The position numbers and the translations under genes are program-made. Below the pieces are notes generated by a model. It saw nothing but the letters and a program-made list of their open reading frames with translations. It searched no databases and was not told the origin of the DNA. From an uncultured Oscillospiraceae bacterium (lineage in GTDB: Bacteria > Bacillota > Clostridia > Oscillospirales > Ruminococcaceae), in contig CAKSKU010000009.1 in the NCBI GenBank assembly GCA_934465295.1, positions 36,997-100,996 on the forward strand: DNA of 64,000 nucleotides. The letters are read 5' to 3'. Shown here piece by piece: positions 1 to 8,082 of this stretch (positions within the stretch are counted from its first letter, which is position 1; each line of letters starts with the position of its first letter).

Positions 1-69
1 ACCTGCGTGTTTTTTTGAAATGCAGAGCTTTTCCTTAAGAAGCTGACCCTGCGATTTTTCTTTTGACAT
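1..69 (-). CDS. N-terminus of a probable aminopeptidase, cut by the window edge
   Basis: Only the first 23 codons are inside the window, reading MSKEKSQGQLLKEKL at the start and continuing past base 1. An AAAGGA Shine-Dalgarno lies about 10 bases upstream of the ATG. It follows the lytic transglycosylase gene by about 50 bases in the same direction, so it probably ends the same housekeeping operon. The hydrophilic, Lys-rich opening resembles the N-terminus of clostridial M18 aspartyl aminopeptidases as I remember them, but 23 residues are too few to be sure. The start and reading frame are well supported; the product name is tentative. Confidence 0.5.
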   Translation of the reverse strand, partial: MSKEKSQGQLLKEKLCISKKHAG

Positions 70-122
70 TTTACATCGTCCTTTCGGTTTAGTTTTTAGG
101 GTTCTCAAAAATCAGAGGATCC

Positions 123-680
123 CTATTCATATAAGTTAGTATAACTGCGGTAGGCAGTCATAACCTTATGAACATAGTGGTTTGATGAAGCCGAGGGTAT
201 CTTGTCGAGCGTTTTTCCGTCTGAGCTGTACTCCTTGTCGGCGAGCCAGGCGTTAACCTGTCCCCTGCCGGAAAAATAGGCAGCAAGTGCGGTTTCTTCA
301 TCGTTGTATTCGCTGTAAAGCAGCGAGAGAAGATACGTTCCGCAGCGGATATTATGCTCCGCGATGAACATATCATCGTAGGTTATGCCGCTTTCGTCAT
401 TCATTCGGTACTGCACCCAGTCGAACGCATCTTCCATAAGTTGCATAAGTCCTCTTGCTCCGACATCGGATTCCGCTTCGGGTCTAAAGCCGCTTTCGGT
501 CTTGATAACGGCATAGACGAGGTATTTATCAACACCGTATTCGGCGGAATATTTTTCAACATAAGGCTGATATTCCAGCGGATAAATATATTTTCTGCAT
601 AAAGCATCGGCATTTATCCCTATGATAACTCCTGCCGCAATAAGCAGCACGAGAAACACCGCTGCAAGCTTTTTACGCAT
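123..680 (-). CDS. Membrane-anchored lytic transglycosylase (Slt family)
   Basis: A 185-residue protein with an N-terminal membrane anchor or signal peptide at about residues 2-22, followed by an SLT domain. Visible family motifs are AVIKTESGF (catalytic Glu), GARGLMQLM, and later ALAAYFSGRGQV, where many relatives have AAYNAG. It would cleave the glycan strand of peptidoglycan outside the cytoplasmic membrane. I chose the ATG at 680 (MRKKLAAVF) because it gives a clean signal sequence. The frame extends 19 codons further upstream inside coaE, but that extension would spoil the signal. It overlaps the end of coaE by 8 bases, so translation is probably coupled. Confidence 0.88.
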   Translation of the reverse strand: MRKKLAAVFLVLLIAAGVIIGINADALCRKYIYPLEYQPYVEKYSAEYGVDKYLVYAVIKTESGFRPEAESDVGARGLMQLMEDAFDWVQYRMNDESGITYDDMFIAEHNIRCGTYLLSLLYSEYNDEETALAAYFSGRGQVNAWLADKEYSSDGKTLDKIPSASSNHYVHKVMTAYRSYTNLYE

Positions 681-1299
681 TATTGCAATACTCCTTAACC
701 TTGTCTGCGACTTCGTTCGCCTTTTCACGGAGAACATCGACCGATTTATTGTTTTTGATGATAAAATCGGAATGATTGATGAAAAAGCGCTCCGAATGCT
801 GCGATGAAAAACGCTCCTTTATGCGCTCCGCAGGTATCCCGTCACGCTTGGCGATACGGTTTATCCTTGTCATTTCGGGTGCGGTAACGCTTATGATAAG
901 GTCACAGAAATCGTCCGCTCTGCTCTCAAAAAGCGTTGGCGCATCGAGCAGGACATACTGCTTCTGTTCCTGTGAATATTCCTTTATTTTCTGTAAAATT
1001 TCAAAAATTATGTATGGATAAGAAATGGCGTTGAGCTGTTTGAGCTTTTCTTTATCGGTAAAAACAATAGCCGCAAGTGCTTTTCGGTCGAGTTCGCCGT
1101 TTTCGGTCATGACCTCGCTCCCGAAGCACTCCTCGATCTCTTTAAGACAGGGTTTGCCTTTCTGCATGACTTCCCTTGCGATCTTATCGGCGTTGATTAT
1201 CTCAAAGCCTTTCTGCGAAAAGACATCGCAGACGGTCGTTTTCCCTGCTCCGCTCTGACCCGTGAGCCCTACCACACAGATACCTGTGTTGCCGCTCAT
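673..1299 (-). CDS. coaE: Dephospho-CoA kinase
   Basis: A 208-residue P-loop kinase that phosphorylates the 3'-hydroxyl of the ribose in dephospho-CoA, the last step of coenzyme A synthesis, in the cytosol. The Walker A motif GLTGQSGAGKTT is at about residues 11-22. DADKIAR-like (NADKIAREVM) and LLDAPTLFE segments are typical of CoaE. Length is normal for the family. Its ATG overlaps the TGA of the upstream Sua5/TsaC gene in an ATGA arrangement, and its 3' end overlaps the lytic transglycosylase start, so it sits inside a tightly packed operon with prfA. Confidence 0.95.
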   Translation of the reverse strand: MSGNTGICVVGLTGQSGAGKTTVCDVFSQKGFEIINADKIAREVMQKGKPCLKEIEECFGSEVMTENGELDRKALAAIVFTDKEKLKQLNAISYPYIIFEILQKIKEYSQEQKQYVLLDAPTLFESRADDFCDLIISVTAPEMTRINRIAKRDGIPAERIKERFSSQHSERFFINHSDFIIKNNKSVDVLREKANEVADKVKEYCNNA

Positions 1300-2309
1300 A
1301 CGTTTACCACCTCAAATCCTGCCGCTCTGAGAAGACGGTTGTAAACTGCAAGACCTACACCCGTTCTTGACGGGCAGCGAACATAAAGCTGCGTGATTCC
1401 AAGCTCGTCCGCTTCACGGAGGTTTGCGAAAAGCTGTGCAGCCTGCTCCTCCGAGGTGTCGCCGTAGGTCATAGTACGAACGCCGCCGCACGGCTTGTCG
1501 CTGTCGAAGATCATTGCACACACGCCGCTGCCGTTATGCTGTTTTACATAATTTGCGAAAGCTTCATACTCGCCGCAGACGATCGTAACATTTGCTTTCG
1601 GCGAATAATGCTTGTATTTCATTCCCGGAGAAAGGACTTTTTCGCCCTCAGCAACGGGTTCGAGTATTCCCTTGTCGGTGAAAACGGGGACATTGAACAT
1701 ACTGAGGTCTTCTGCGGAAACATATCCGGGACGAAGAAGTCTTATTCCGCCGTTTTCAAAGGATATAACGGTGCTTTCAACACCAACTCCGCAAGCTCCG
1801 CCATCGATTATAGCAGGTATCCTGCCTTTCATATCGTTCATAACGTGCTGTGCGGTGGTCGGACTTGGACTTCCCGAGAGGTTCGCAGACGGAGCGGCAA
1901 TAGCTTTTCCGCTTAATTCTATGAGAAGCCGAGCTGTTTTATGAAAAGGTATGCGTATTCCGACTGTATCAAGTCCGCCGCTCGTTGTATAAGGGATGAC
2001 ATCACGCTTCGGGAGAACCATAGTTATCGGACCGGGGCAGAACTTTTCCGCAATTTTATATGCAAGGTCGGGAACATTGCATACATACTTTTCCATTGAA
2101 TCGACCGATGCAAGGTGAACGATGAGCGGATTATCGGACGGTCTGCCCTTTGCGGCAAAAATTTTCTTTACCGCTTCAACATTTTCCGCATCTGCGCCAA
2201 GTCCATAGACGGTCTCGGTCGGCATACCGACAACTTCACCTTTTTTTATAAGCTCTGCGGCATATTCAACATCGGCTTTATCCGATGACAGAAGCTTTGT
2301 ATCAAACAT
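1296..2309 (-). CDS. L-threonylcarbamoyladenylate synthase (Sua5 type)
   Basis: A 337-residue two-domain protein. The N-terminal YrdC-like domain carries PTETVYGLG, a GRPSDNPLIVH segment and SANLSGSPSP, all family signatures. The C-terminal extension of about 130 residues with LSPGMKYKHYSPKA marks the long Sua5 form rather than short TsaC. It makes threonylcarbamoyl-AMP for t6A at position 37 of ANN-decoding tRNAs. An AAGGAG site precedes the ATG. It lies between prfA and coaE; the prfA-sua5 pairing is common in Gram-positive bacteria and links two translation functions. Confidence 0.95.
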   Translation of the reverse strand: MFDTKLLSSDKADVEYAAELIKKGEVVGMPTETVYGLGADAENVEAVKKIFAAKGRPSDNPLIVHLASVDSMEKYVCNVPDLAYKIAEKFCPGPITMVLPKRDVIPYTTSGGLDTVGIRIPFHKTARLLIELSGKAIAAPSANLSGSPSPTTAQHVMNDMKGRIPAIIDGGACGVGVESTVISFENGGIRLLRPGYVSAEDLSMFNVPVFTDKGILEPVAEGEKVLSPGMKYKHYSPKANVTIVCGEYEAFANYVKQHNGSGVCAMIFDSDKPCGGVRTMTYGDTSEEQAAQLFANLREADELGITQLYVRCPSRTGVGLAVYNRLLRAAGFEVVNV

Positions 2310-2326
2310 TTTCTTTTGCTCCTTGT

Positions 2327-3400
2327 TTATTCATCTCTTGCAGAAAGCTTTGCGGCTGTATCCGCAGTTGCAAGAGCATCGATTACCTCGTCAAGATTTC
2401 CGTTGAGGATACTTTCAAGGCGGTATATCGTTAGACCGATTCTATGGTCGGTAAGTCTGCTTTCGGGGAAATTATAGGTTCTGATCCTTTCGGAGCGGTT
2501 GCCCGTACCTACCTGTGAACGGCGCTCGGAAGCGATCTTTTCGTTCTGCTCTTCGAGCATTGATTCGTATAATCTTGAACGGAGGATTTTCATCGCTCTG
2601 TCCTTGTTTTTATACTGGCTTCGCTCGTCCTGACATTCGACAACAACCCCCGTCGGGAGATGGGTTATTCTTACAGCGGATTCTGTCTTGTTGATATGCT
2701 GACCGCCTGCGCCCGATGCACGGAAAACATCAATTTTAAGGTCAGTCGGATTTATTTCCAGCTCAACTTCGTCAGCTTCAACAAGAACTGCGACCGTAAC
2801 GGTCGAGGTATGAACTCTGCCCTGCGATTCGGTCTCGGGGACACGCTGAACACGGTGAACGCCGCTTTCATATTTAAGGCGTGAATATGCGCCCTCGCCG
2901 ATGACATTGAAGCTTATTTCCTTGATACCGCCAAGTTCGGTCTCGTTTATGTTCAGGACTTCTATTTTCCAATGCTTGCTTTCGGCATACATTGTGTACA
3001 TTCTGTAGAGTGAATTAGCGAAAAGTGCAGCTTCTTCACCGCCTGCGCCGCCTCGGATCTCGATGATAACATTCTTATCGTCATTCGGGTCTTTCGGGAG
3101 AAGCATAACTTTAAGTTCTTCGGTGATCTCTTCAAGCTTAGGCTTTGCTTCCTCTATCTCAGCCTCGGCAAGCTCACGCATTTCTTCGTCCGTTGACTTA
3201 TCGGCAAGAATTTCCTCTGCGTCCGTTTTATCCGAAAGTATTTTGCAGTATTCCCTGTACTTTTCAACGATCGGGGTTAGGTTTTTATACTCTTTCATAT
3301 AGGAAGCATAAGCTTTTGTATCGTTGATAATATTGGGATCCATCAGCTTTTCGGCGATATCGTTGTATTTTTCTTCGGTAAGTTTAAGCTTTTCAAGCAT
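2327..3400 (-). CDS. prfA: Peptide chain release factor 1
   Basis: A 357-residue class I release factor for UAA and UAG. The tripeptide anticodon region is PET at residues 188-190 (PxT type, so RF1 rather than RF2) and the catalytic GGQ is at 232-234 within [27 protein letters not shown] at about 117-128 is a further family hallmark. Length matches the family. GGAG lies 7 bases upstream of the ATG. It is second in the operon, after the DUF951 gene. No prmC methyltransferase gene is adjacent in this window. Confidence 0.97.
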   Translation of the reverse strand: MLEKLKLTEEKYNDIAEKLMDPNIINDTKAYASYMKEYKNLTPIVEKYREYCKILSDKTDAEEILADKSTDEEMRELAEAEIEEAKPKLEEITEELKVMLLPKDPNDDKNVIIEIRGGAGGEEAALFANSLYRMYTMYAESKHWKIEVLNINETELGGIKEISFNVIGEGAYSRLKYESGVHRVQRVPETESQGRVHTSTVTVAVLVEADEVELEINPTDLKIDVFRASGAGGQHINKTESAVRITHLPTGVVVECQDERSQYKNKDRAMKILRSRLYESMLEEQNEKIASERRSQVGTGNRSERIRTYNFPESRLTDHRIGLTIYRLESILNGNLDEVIDALATADTAAKLSARDE

Positions 3401-3424
3401 AAATTTTCTCCTTCGGGATATATG

Positions 3425-3616
3425 TCAGGCATTGTCTTCCTTGTGGACGACCTGCTTTATATTTTTTTCGATCTTATTTCTCGGAGTCATAAATTCTCTT
3501 CCGCAGCCCTCGCAGCGGAGCTTGAAATCCATACCTGCACGGATAACGGTCATTTTATTGCTTCCGCACGGGTGAGCTTTTTTCATTGTCAAGATATCGT
3601 TCGGACGAATATCCAT
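3425..3616 (-). CDS. DUF951 family small zinc-binding-like protein
   Basis: A 63-residue protein opening MDIRPNDILTMKKAHPCGS and containing CEGCGREF, with a third Cys in HPCG. These match the DUF951 (YyzM-like) family, found in most Firmicutes, function unknown; the cysteines suggest a small metal site or nucleic-acid contact. I chose the ATG at 3616 because AAAGGAG sits about 10 bases upstream and the family starts here; the frame stays open for 19 more codons. It is first in the prfA-sua5-coaE operon, which points to a translation-related role by association only. Confidence 0.88.
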   Translation of the reverse strand: MDIRPNDILTMKKAHPCGSNKMTVIRAGMDFKLRCEGCGREFMTPRNKIEKNIKQVVHKEDNA

Positions 3617-3678
3617 TTTATGAATCTCCTTTTTATTGTTATGTCGGAATTTCCCGTATTTTTTCGGGTTCAAAAGAT

Positions 3679-3710
3679 ATAATATACCTTACAATAATGA
3701 AAATGTACAA
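3679..3710 (-). promoter_or_regulatory. Possible promoter for the DUF951-prfA operon
   Basis: On the minus strand, TTGTAC and TATATT (or TATTAT) are spaced 18 (or 20) bases apart, about 65 bases upstream of the DUF951 start. The match is moderate, and no better candidate is visible in the gap between this operon and the divergent gene at 3774. Confidence 0.35.
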
Positions 3711-3773
3711 AAAATCAGACAAATATGCAGATTTGATTTTTTCTGCACTTTCAAAGTGAAAGGAAGTTAAGCT

Positions 3774-4109
3774 ATGAAAATAATTGCTGAATTCGACTCG
3801 GTAAATTCCGCCGATCTTGCCGCAGCGAACATTCGCAGAACTATTTCGCCCTTTTCGGACATAAGAGTTCTGCATAAGCACGAACACACTTCAATGTCGT
3901 TCAGCGGACTGACGGCTGCATTCGGCAACGGCAATCCTGCTATCGGTCCGAATATGTACACATACCCCATCCCAGCGACAAACGGAATCGATATGGACGA
4001 ACACACCGAAAAAGTCACTCTTGAAGTAGTATGCACAAAAGAGGACAGAAAAAAAGTTTCGGGCATTATCATCAACAGCGGCGGTTACAGTCTGAGCGAG
4101 CTGAACTGA
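3774..4109 (+). CDS. Small uncharacterised protein
   Basis: A 111-residue soluble protein, opening MKIIAEFDSVNSADLAAANIRR. The pattern of a strand, a helix beginning DLAAANIRR, a Gly/Asn/Pro-rich middle (residues 45-70), a strand TEKVTLEVVCT and a final helix ending in a GGYSLSELN tail suggests a ferredoxin-like alpha-beta fold, as in proteins that sense or bind small ligands. GAAAGGAAG is upstream of the ATG. I do not recognise the family. It is divergent from the prfA operon and precedes the S1-domain gene by 73 bases in the same direction, so the two may be co-transcribed. Confidence 0.7.
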   Translation: MKIIAEFDSVNSADLAAANIRRTISPFSDIRVLHKHEHTSMSFSGLTAAFGNGNPAIGPNMYTYPIPATNGIDMDEHTEKVTLEVVCTKEDRKKVSGIIINSGGYSLSELN

Positions 4110-4182
4110 ATAGCATATATTCCCATACGGCGGCATAAACTTGAAAGAAAATATTTTTAAGCCAAAATATGGGAGGTACAAA

Positions 4183-5115
4183 ATGAACAACTACTACCCC
4201 GAGGGAACGCTTATCGCTTCTCCCGAAAACACAGCAGCGATGAAAAGCATTTTTTCGCTTCAGGATTCGATACTACAGGGAAAAATACTTGAAGCGAGGG
4301 CTGTTGTGTGTGACAATGAACATAATCTTATCGTTGAGCTGCCCTGCCCGAACTGCCCGAAAGGAATTATCCCGAGAACGGAGGGCGCACTCGGCATTGA
4401 GGACGGTTCAACGAAGGATATTGCTCTTATAACCAAGGTCAACAAGCCGGTCTGCTTCAAAATCTTGCGGCTGATAAAAAATCCCGACGGTTTGTTCACC
4501 GCCGTTTTATCCCGACGTGCCGTTCAGGAAGAATGTATGGAAAATTTTATTTCCCAGCTTCATGCGGGAGATATCATTCCCGCAAAGGTCACGCATCTTG
4601 AACAGTTCGGGGCATTCGTTGACATCGGCTGCGGAATACCGTCACTTATTCCGATAGATTCTATTTCAATATCGAGAATTTCACACCCGTCCGACCGATT
4701 TGTTCCTTATCAGAACATAAGGGTAATAATCAAGGGTCAGAGCGGCGGAAAAATTCTGCTTTCGCACAAAGAGCTGCTCGGAACATGGGAAGAAAACGCC
4801 GCACGTTTCAGCTGCGGCGAAACGGTTTCGGGAACCGTGCGCTCTGTTGAGGACTACGGCATTTTCGTGGAGCTTGCGCCAAACCTTGCAGGACTTGCCG
4901 AGCCTAAGGAAAACGTTCGGGCAGGTGACAATGCGAGCGTTTACATAAAGGCGATAATTCCCGAAAAGATGAAAATCAAGCTCATTATCGTTGATGTTTT
5001 CAGAGAACAGCACAAAGACCCGTCGTTCCGATATTTTTACAATGAAGATCACATTTCGCACTGGGTCTATTCTTCGCCCGATTCGGGAAAGCTTATCGAA
5101 AGCTATTTTGGCTGA
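4183..5115 (+). CDS. S1 RNA-binding domain protein (ribosomal S1-like)
   Basis: A 310-residue protein with about three OB-fold S1 repeats. The clearest are residues about 127-192 (GDIIPAKVTHLEQFGAFVDI) and about 213-270 (GETVSGTVRSVEDYGIFVEL); the first, around residues 25-110, is degenerate. It probably binds single-stranded RNA in the cytosol. I chose the ATG at 4183 because GGGAGG is 7 bases upstream; a TTG at 4141 in frame has no such site. It is shorter than classical S1 proteins, so it may be an S1-like regulator. Its last 13 bases overlap the 3' end of convergent rarA. Confidence 0.82.
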   Translation: MNNYYPEGTLIASPENTAAMKSIFSLQDSILQGKILEARAVVCDNEHNLIVELPCPNCPKGIIPRTEGALGIEDGSTKDIALITKVNKPVCFKILRLIKNPDGLFTAVLSRRAVQEECMENFISQLHAGDIIPAKVTHLEQFGAFVDIGCGIPSLIPIDSISISRISHPSDRFVPYQNIRVIIKGQSGGKILLSHKELLGTWEENAARFSCGETVSGTVRSVEDYGIFVELAPNLAGLAEPKENVRAGDNASVYIKAIIPEKMKIKLIIVDVFREQHKDPSFRYFYNEDHISHWVYSSPDSGKLIESYFG

Positions 5116-6389
5116 CGCTTTTCCTCATCGGCGAGTATCTTATTTCTGTAAGCAAGGGCAGCCTGCTCGTTTTTGTTCTCCCCGAAATGGTAGTAGACCT
5201 TATTTTTAAGAGGATCGGGCAGATACTGCTGCTTGACATAATGGTTCGGGTAATCGTGCGGATAAAGGTAGTGCTGACCTTTTACCGCCGCACCCTCGCC
5301 GTCGAAATGCTTATTCTGGAGATGTCTTGGGAAGTCGCCTATTTCGCCGTTTCTTACATCGGAAAGTGCTGCGTCCATTGCAAGGTAAGCACTGTTCGAC
5401 TTCGGCGCAGTCGCAAGCAGGATAACAGCCTCGGCGAGTGGGATCCGTGCTTCGGGCAGACCGAGCTGCATTGCGCTGTCAACGCAGGATTTCACGATAG
5501 TTATTGCCTGCGGATAGGCAAGTCCGACATCTTCGCAGGCTATTACGAGAAGTCTGCGTGAAAGGGAGATTATGTCCCCCGTTTCGATAAGCCGTGCGGC
5601 ATAATGGACAGCCGCATTCTCGTCCGACCCCCGAATTGATTTTTGCAGGGCGGAAAGAATATCGTAATGCTGATCTCCGTCACGGTCATATTTCATATTG
5701 CTGCGCTGCGTAAGCTCCGCGGCAATTTCTTTTGTTATGCGAATTTCCGTACCGTTATTTTCGCCCGAAAGGACACAAAGCTCGGCAGTGTTTATCGACT
5801 TTCTCACATCGCCGCCGCATCCTCTTGCGATATATTCGGCTGCGCCTTTTTCGACTTTTACAGGCAGACCGAGCTGCTCCGCCGCAAGTCGGAACGCACG
5901 GTTCACCGCAGGTACAAGTTCTTCCGCAGAAACGGTTTTGAACTCAAATACAGTCGAGCGGCTTATGATAGCATTATATACATAAAAGTACGGGTTTTCG
6001 GTCGTTGAAGCGATAAGGGTTATCTGTCCGTTTTCTATATATTCGAGAAGCGACTGCTGCTGTTTTTTGTTAAGATACTGAATTTCATCGAGATACAGAA
6101 GTACGCCGTTAATGCCGTCAAGGGTGTTCGTATCTTCGATGACTTCCTTTATATCGGCAATTGAAACGTTCGTTCCGTTGAGCTTATGTAGCTTCATTCC
6201 TGCATTTTCGGCAATGATACGGGCAACGGTAGTTTTACCGACACCTGCACTTCCGTAAAATATCATATTCGGGATAGTGCCGTTCTCGATAATTCTTCGC
6301 AGCGGTTTTCCCTCACCCAGAATATGCTTCTGACCGACAACATCGTCAAGGGTTTTCGGACGTATTCTGTCGGCAAGCGGTATATTCAT
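5103..6389 (-). CDS. rarA: Replication-associated recombination protein A (RarA/MgsA), AAA+ ATPase
   Basis: A 428-residue AAA+ ATPase of the clamp-loader clade that acts at stalled replication forks. The start MNIPLADRIRPKTLDDVVGQ is a family hallmark, Walker A (GSAGVGKTT) is at 46-54, Walker B (VLLYLDEIQ) at about 96-104, followed by STTENPYF (sensor 1). The C-terminal part holds the conserved KNKHFDGEGA-like tail segments and ends with a HYLYPHDYPNHY motif. The ATG at 6389 is preceded by GGGGAGG at 8 bases, better than an in-frame ATG 24 bases further out. It overlaps the S1-domain gene tail to tail. Confidence 0.95.
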   Translation of the reverse strand: MNIPLADRIRPKTLDDVVGQKHILGEGKPLRRIIENGTIPNMIFYGSAGVGKTTVARIIAENAGMKLHKLNGTNVSIADIKEVIEDTNTLDGINGVLLYLDEIQYLNKKQQQSLLEYIENGQITLIASTTENPYFYVYNAIISRSTVFEFKTVSAEELVPAVNRAFRLAAEQLGLPVKVEKGAAEYIARGCGGDVRKSINTAELCVLSGENNGTEIRITKEIAAELTQRSNMKYDRDGDQHYDILSALQKSIRGSDENAAVHYAARLIETGDIISLSRRLLVIACEDVGLAYPQAITIVKSCVDSAMQLGLPEARIPLAEAVILLATAPKSNSAYLAMDAALSDVRNGEIGDFPRHLQNKHFDGEGAAVKGQHYLYPHDYPNHYVKQQYLPDPLKNKVYYHFGENKNEQAALAYRNKILADEEKRQPK

Positions 6390-6419
6390 TGTACGTTCCT
6401 CCCCTTTCGACATTTTTAT

Positions 6420-6447
6420 CGGGGAACGGAAAATTCACCGTTCCCCG
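6420..6447 (-). terminator. Stem-loop after glyA
   Basis: A perfect 10-bp inverted repeat, CGGGGAACGG and CCGTTCCCCG, with an 8-base loop. It lies between the glyA stop and the rarA start, both on the minus strand. It lacks a strong T-run on the minus side, so it may be a processing or pause site rather than a fully efficient terminator. Confidence 0.55.
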
Positions 6448-6467
6448 ACTTTATTAACTGCGAATGA

Positions 6468-7721
6468 TCACATATAAAGAGGGTGCTTTGCGCAGATCTC
6501 ATTTACGCCTGCTCTTACAGCGTCAGCCTTGCCCTCGAAATCGGTAGCTGTGAGGTACATAAATTCTGCGATCTTATCCATATCGGCAGTATCAAGTCCC
6601 CTTGTTGTAACGGCAGGAGTACCAACTCTGATACCGCTTGTAACGAACGGCTTTTCGGGGTCATTCGGGATAGCGTTCTTGTTTACTGTGATATAAACTT
6701 CGTCAAGACGATGCTCGAACTCCTTGCCTGTGAGTTTGAAAGGACGGAGATCAACGAGCATAAGGTGGTTGTCCGTACCGCCCGAAACAAGGTCAAAGCC
6801 TCTGTCGAGGAGTCCCTTTGCGAGAGCCTGAGCGTTTTCAACGATGTTTTTGCCGTATTCCTTAAATTCAGGCTTCAAAGCTTCGCCGAAGCAAACAGCC
6901 TTGCCTGCGATAACGTGCATAAGAGGGCCGCCCTGTGTTCCCGGGAAGATAGCGGAGTTGATCTTCTTGGCAAGATACTCGTTGTTTGTGAGGATAAGAC
7001 CGCCTCTCGGACCTCTCAATGTTTTATGTGTGGTTGTTGTTACGATATCAGCATAAGGTACAGGTGACTGATGCTGACCTGCGGCAACAAGTCCTGCGAT
7101 ATGAGCCATATCTACCATAAGATAAGCTCCGACTGCTCTTGCGATGGAAGCAAGCTTTTCAAAATCGATCTTTCTCGGATATGCGGAAGCGCCTGCAACG
7201 ATGAGCTTTGGCTTGCACTTGTTTGCAGCCTTGTAAAGCTCCTCATAGTCGATGTAACCCTCGTCATTTACACCGTAAGATGTGAAGTTGAAGTATTTGC
7301 CCGAGATGTTTACGGGTGAACCGTGTGTAAGATGACCGCCGTGAGCGAGGGACATACCCATAACAGTATCGCCCGGCTGGAGAAGAGCAACATAAACAGC
7401 TGTGTTAGCCTGAGCACCCGAGTGAGGCTGAACGTTTGCGTACTTTGCACCGAAAAGCTGCTTTGCTCTTTCGATTGCGATATTTTCAACGATATCAACA
7501 TCTTCGCAGCCGCCGTAGTATCTCTTTCCGGGATAGCCCTCTGCGTATTTATTTGTGAGAACGCTGCCCATTGCTGCCATTACAGCTGGGCTTACGATAT
7601 TTTCGCTTGCAATAAGCTCAAGGTTTCTGCGCTGTCTTGCAAGTTCAAGCTCCATAGCGCTGCCGACTTCGGGATCGGCATTCTTCACGAAACCGATAGT
7701 ATCCATTATATTTTCGTACAT
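6468..7721 (-). CDS. glyA: Serine hydroxymethyltransferase
   Basis: A 417-residue PLP enzyme that interconverts serine and glycine while charging tetrahydrofolate with a one-carbon unit. [13 protein letters not shown] contains the PLP-binding lysine at about residue 233; [12 protein letters not shown] and [11 protein letters not shown] are conserved substrate-site segments. The family length is about 410-420. The ATG at 7721 is preferred over a TTG two codons earlier because GAAAGGGT sits 9 bases upstream. The gene stands alone between two hairpins and has its own consensus promoter. Confidence 0.97.
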   Translation of the reverse strand: MYENIMDTIGFVKNADPEVGSAMELELARQRRNLELIASENIVSPAVMAAMGSVLTNKYAEGYPGKRYYGGCEDVDIVENIAIERAKQLFGAKYANVQPHSGAQANTAVYVALLQPGDTVMGMSLAHGGHLTHGSPVNISGKYFNFTSYGVNDEGYIDYEELYKAANKCKPKLIVAGASAYPRKIDFEKLASIARAVGAYLMVDMAHIAGLVAAGQHQSPVPYADIVTTTTHKTLRGPRGGLILTNNEYLAKKINSAIFPGTQGGPLMHVIAGKAVCFGEALKPEFKEYGKNIVENAQALAKGLLDRGFDLVSGGTDNHLMLVDLRPFKLTGKEFEHRLDEVYITVNKNAIPNDPEKPFVTSGIRVGTPAVTTRGLDTADMDKIAEFMYLTATDFEGKADAVRAGVNEICAKHPLYM

Positions 7722-7759
7722 AACCAAAACACCCTTTCAAGATATAAATATGTAAAGAT

Positions 7760-7788
7760 ATTATACTACATTTCAACTCTTTTGGCAA
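7760..7788 (-). promoter_or_regulatory. Sigma-A promoter of glyA
   Basis: On the minus strand TTGCCA and TATAAT are separated by exactly 17 bases. The -10 box ends about 38 bases upstream of the glyA ATG, leaving a short leader with a GAAAGGGT ribosome binding site. Confidence 0.75.
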
Positions 7789-7883
7789 GTCTTTTCATTG
7801 AATTGGGAATAAATATACGAAATTTGTTGCAAATGCCTTTATTTCAATAAAAAACTGTGCAAAATGATAAACAGATAAGCAAA

Positions 7884-7913
7884 AAACACGTCGGATATTT
7901 CACCGACGTGTTT
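7884..7913 (-). terminator. Rho-independent terminator at the end of the glnN transcript
   Basis: The 11-bp arms AAACACGTCGG and CCGACGTGTTT enclose an 8-base loop; on the minus strand the stem runs directly into TTTTTT. It closes transcription from glnN and its structured downstream region, upstream of the glyA promoter. Confidence 0.85.
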
Positions 7914-8082
7914 ATTTTCCACTGAAATTTTAAGGGAGATGGCGGATAGGTTCAGGGACAGCCTATCCGCCGCTGTAAAGTGAGTGATACCGACCGGCGA
8001 ATGGCATATCGCAAGCCGATATTTATGTATGGATACACGGTTCAGGCGCATATCCCACATCTCGGGGATGAGAAATTGTCAA
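7914..8082 (-). other. Structured region between the glnN stop and its terminator
   Basis: About 170 bases with no convincing gene but several inverted repeats: GGCGGATAGG and CCTATCCGCC (7941-7971, 10 bp perfect), ATATCG and CGATAT around 8003-8023, and ATCCC with GGGAT around 8051-8069. All would fold in a minus-strand transcript ending at the terminator at 7884-7913. It may be a long structured 3' UTR of glnN or a separate small RNA. The one open frame across it (73 codons) has no ribosome binding site or protein-like composition. I do not recognise a known RNA family. Confidence 0.45.

Noticed and set aside
7839..8060. A 73-codon frame downstream of glnN on the minus strand
   Set aside because: No ribosome site, and it runs through the terminator hairpin; better explained as structured RNA.
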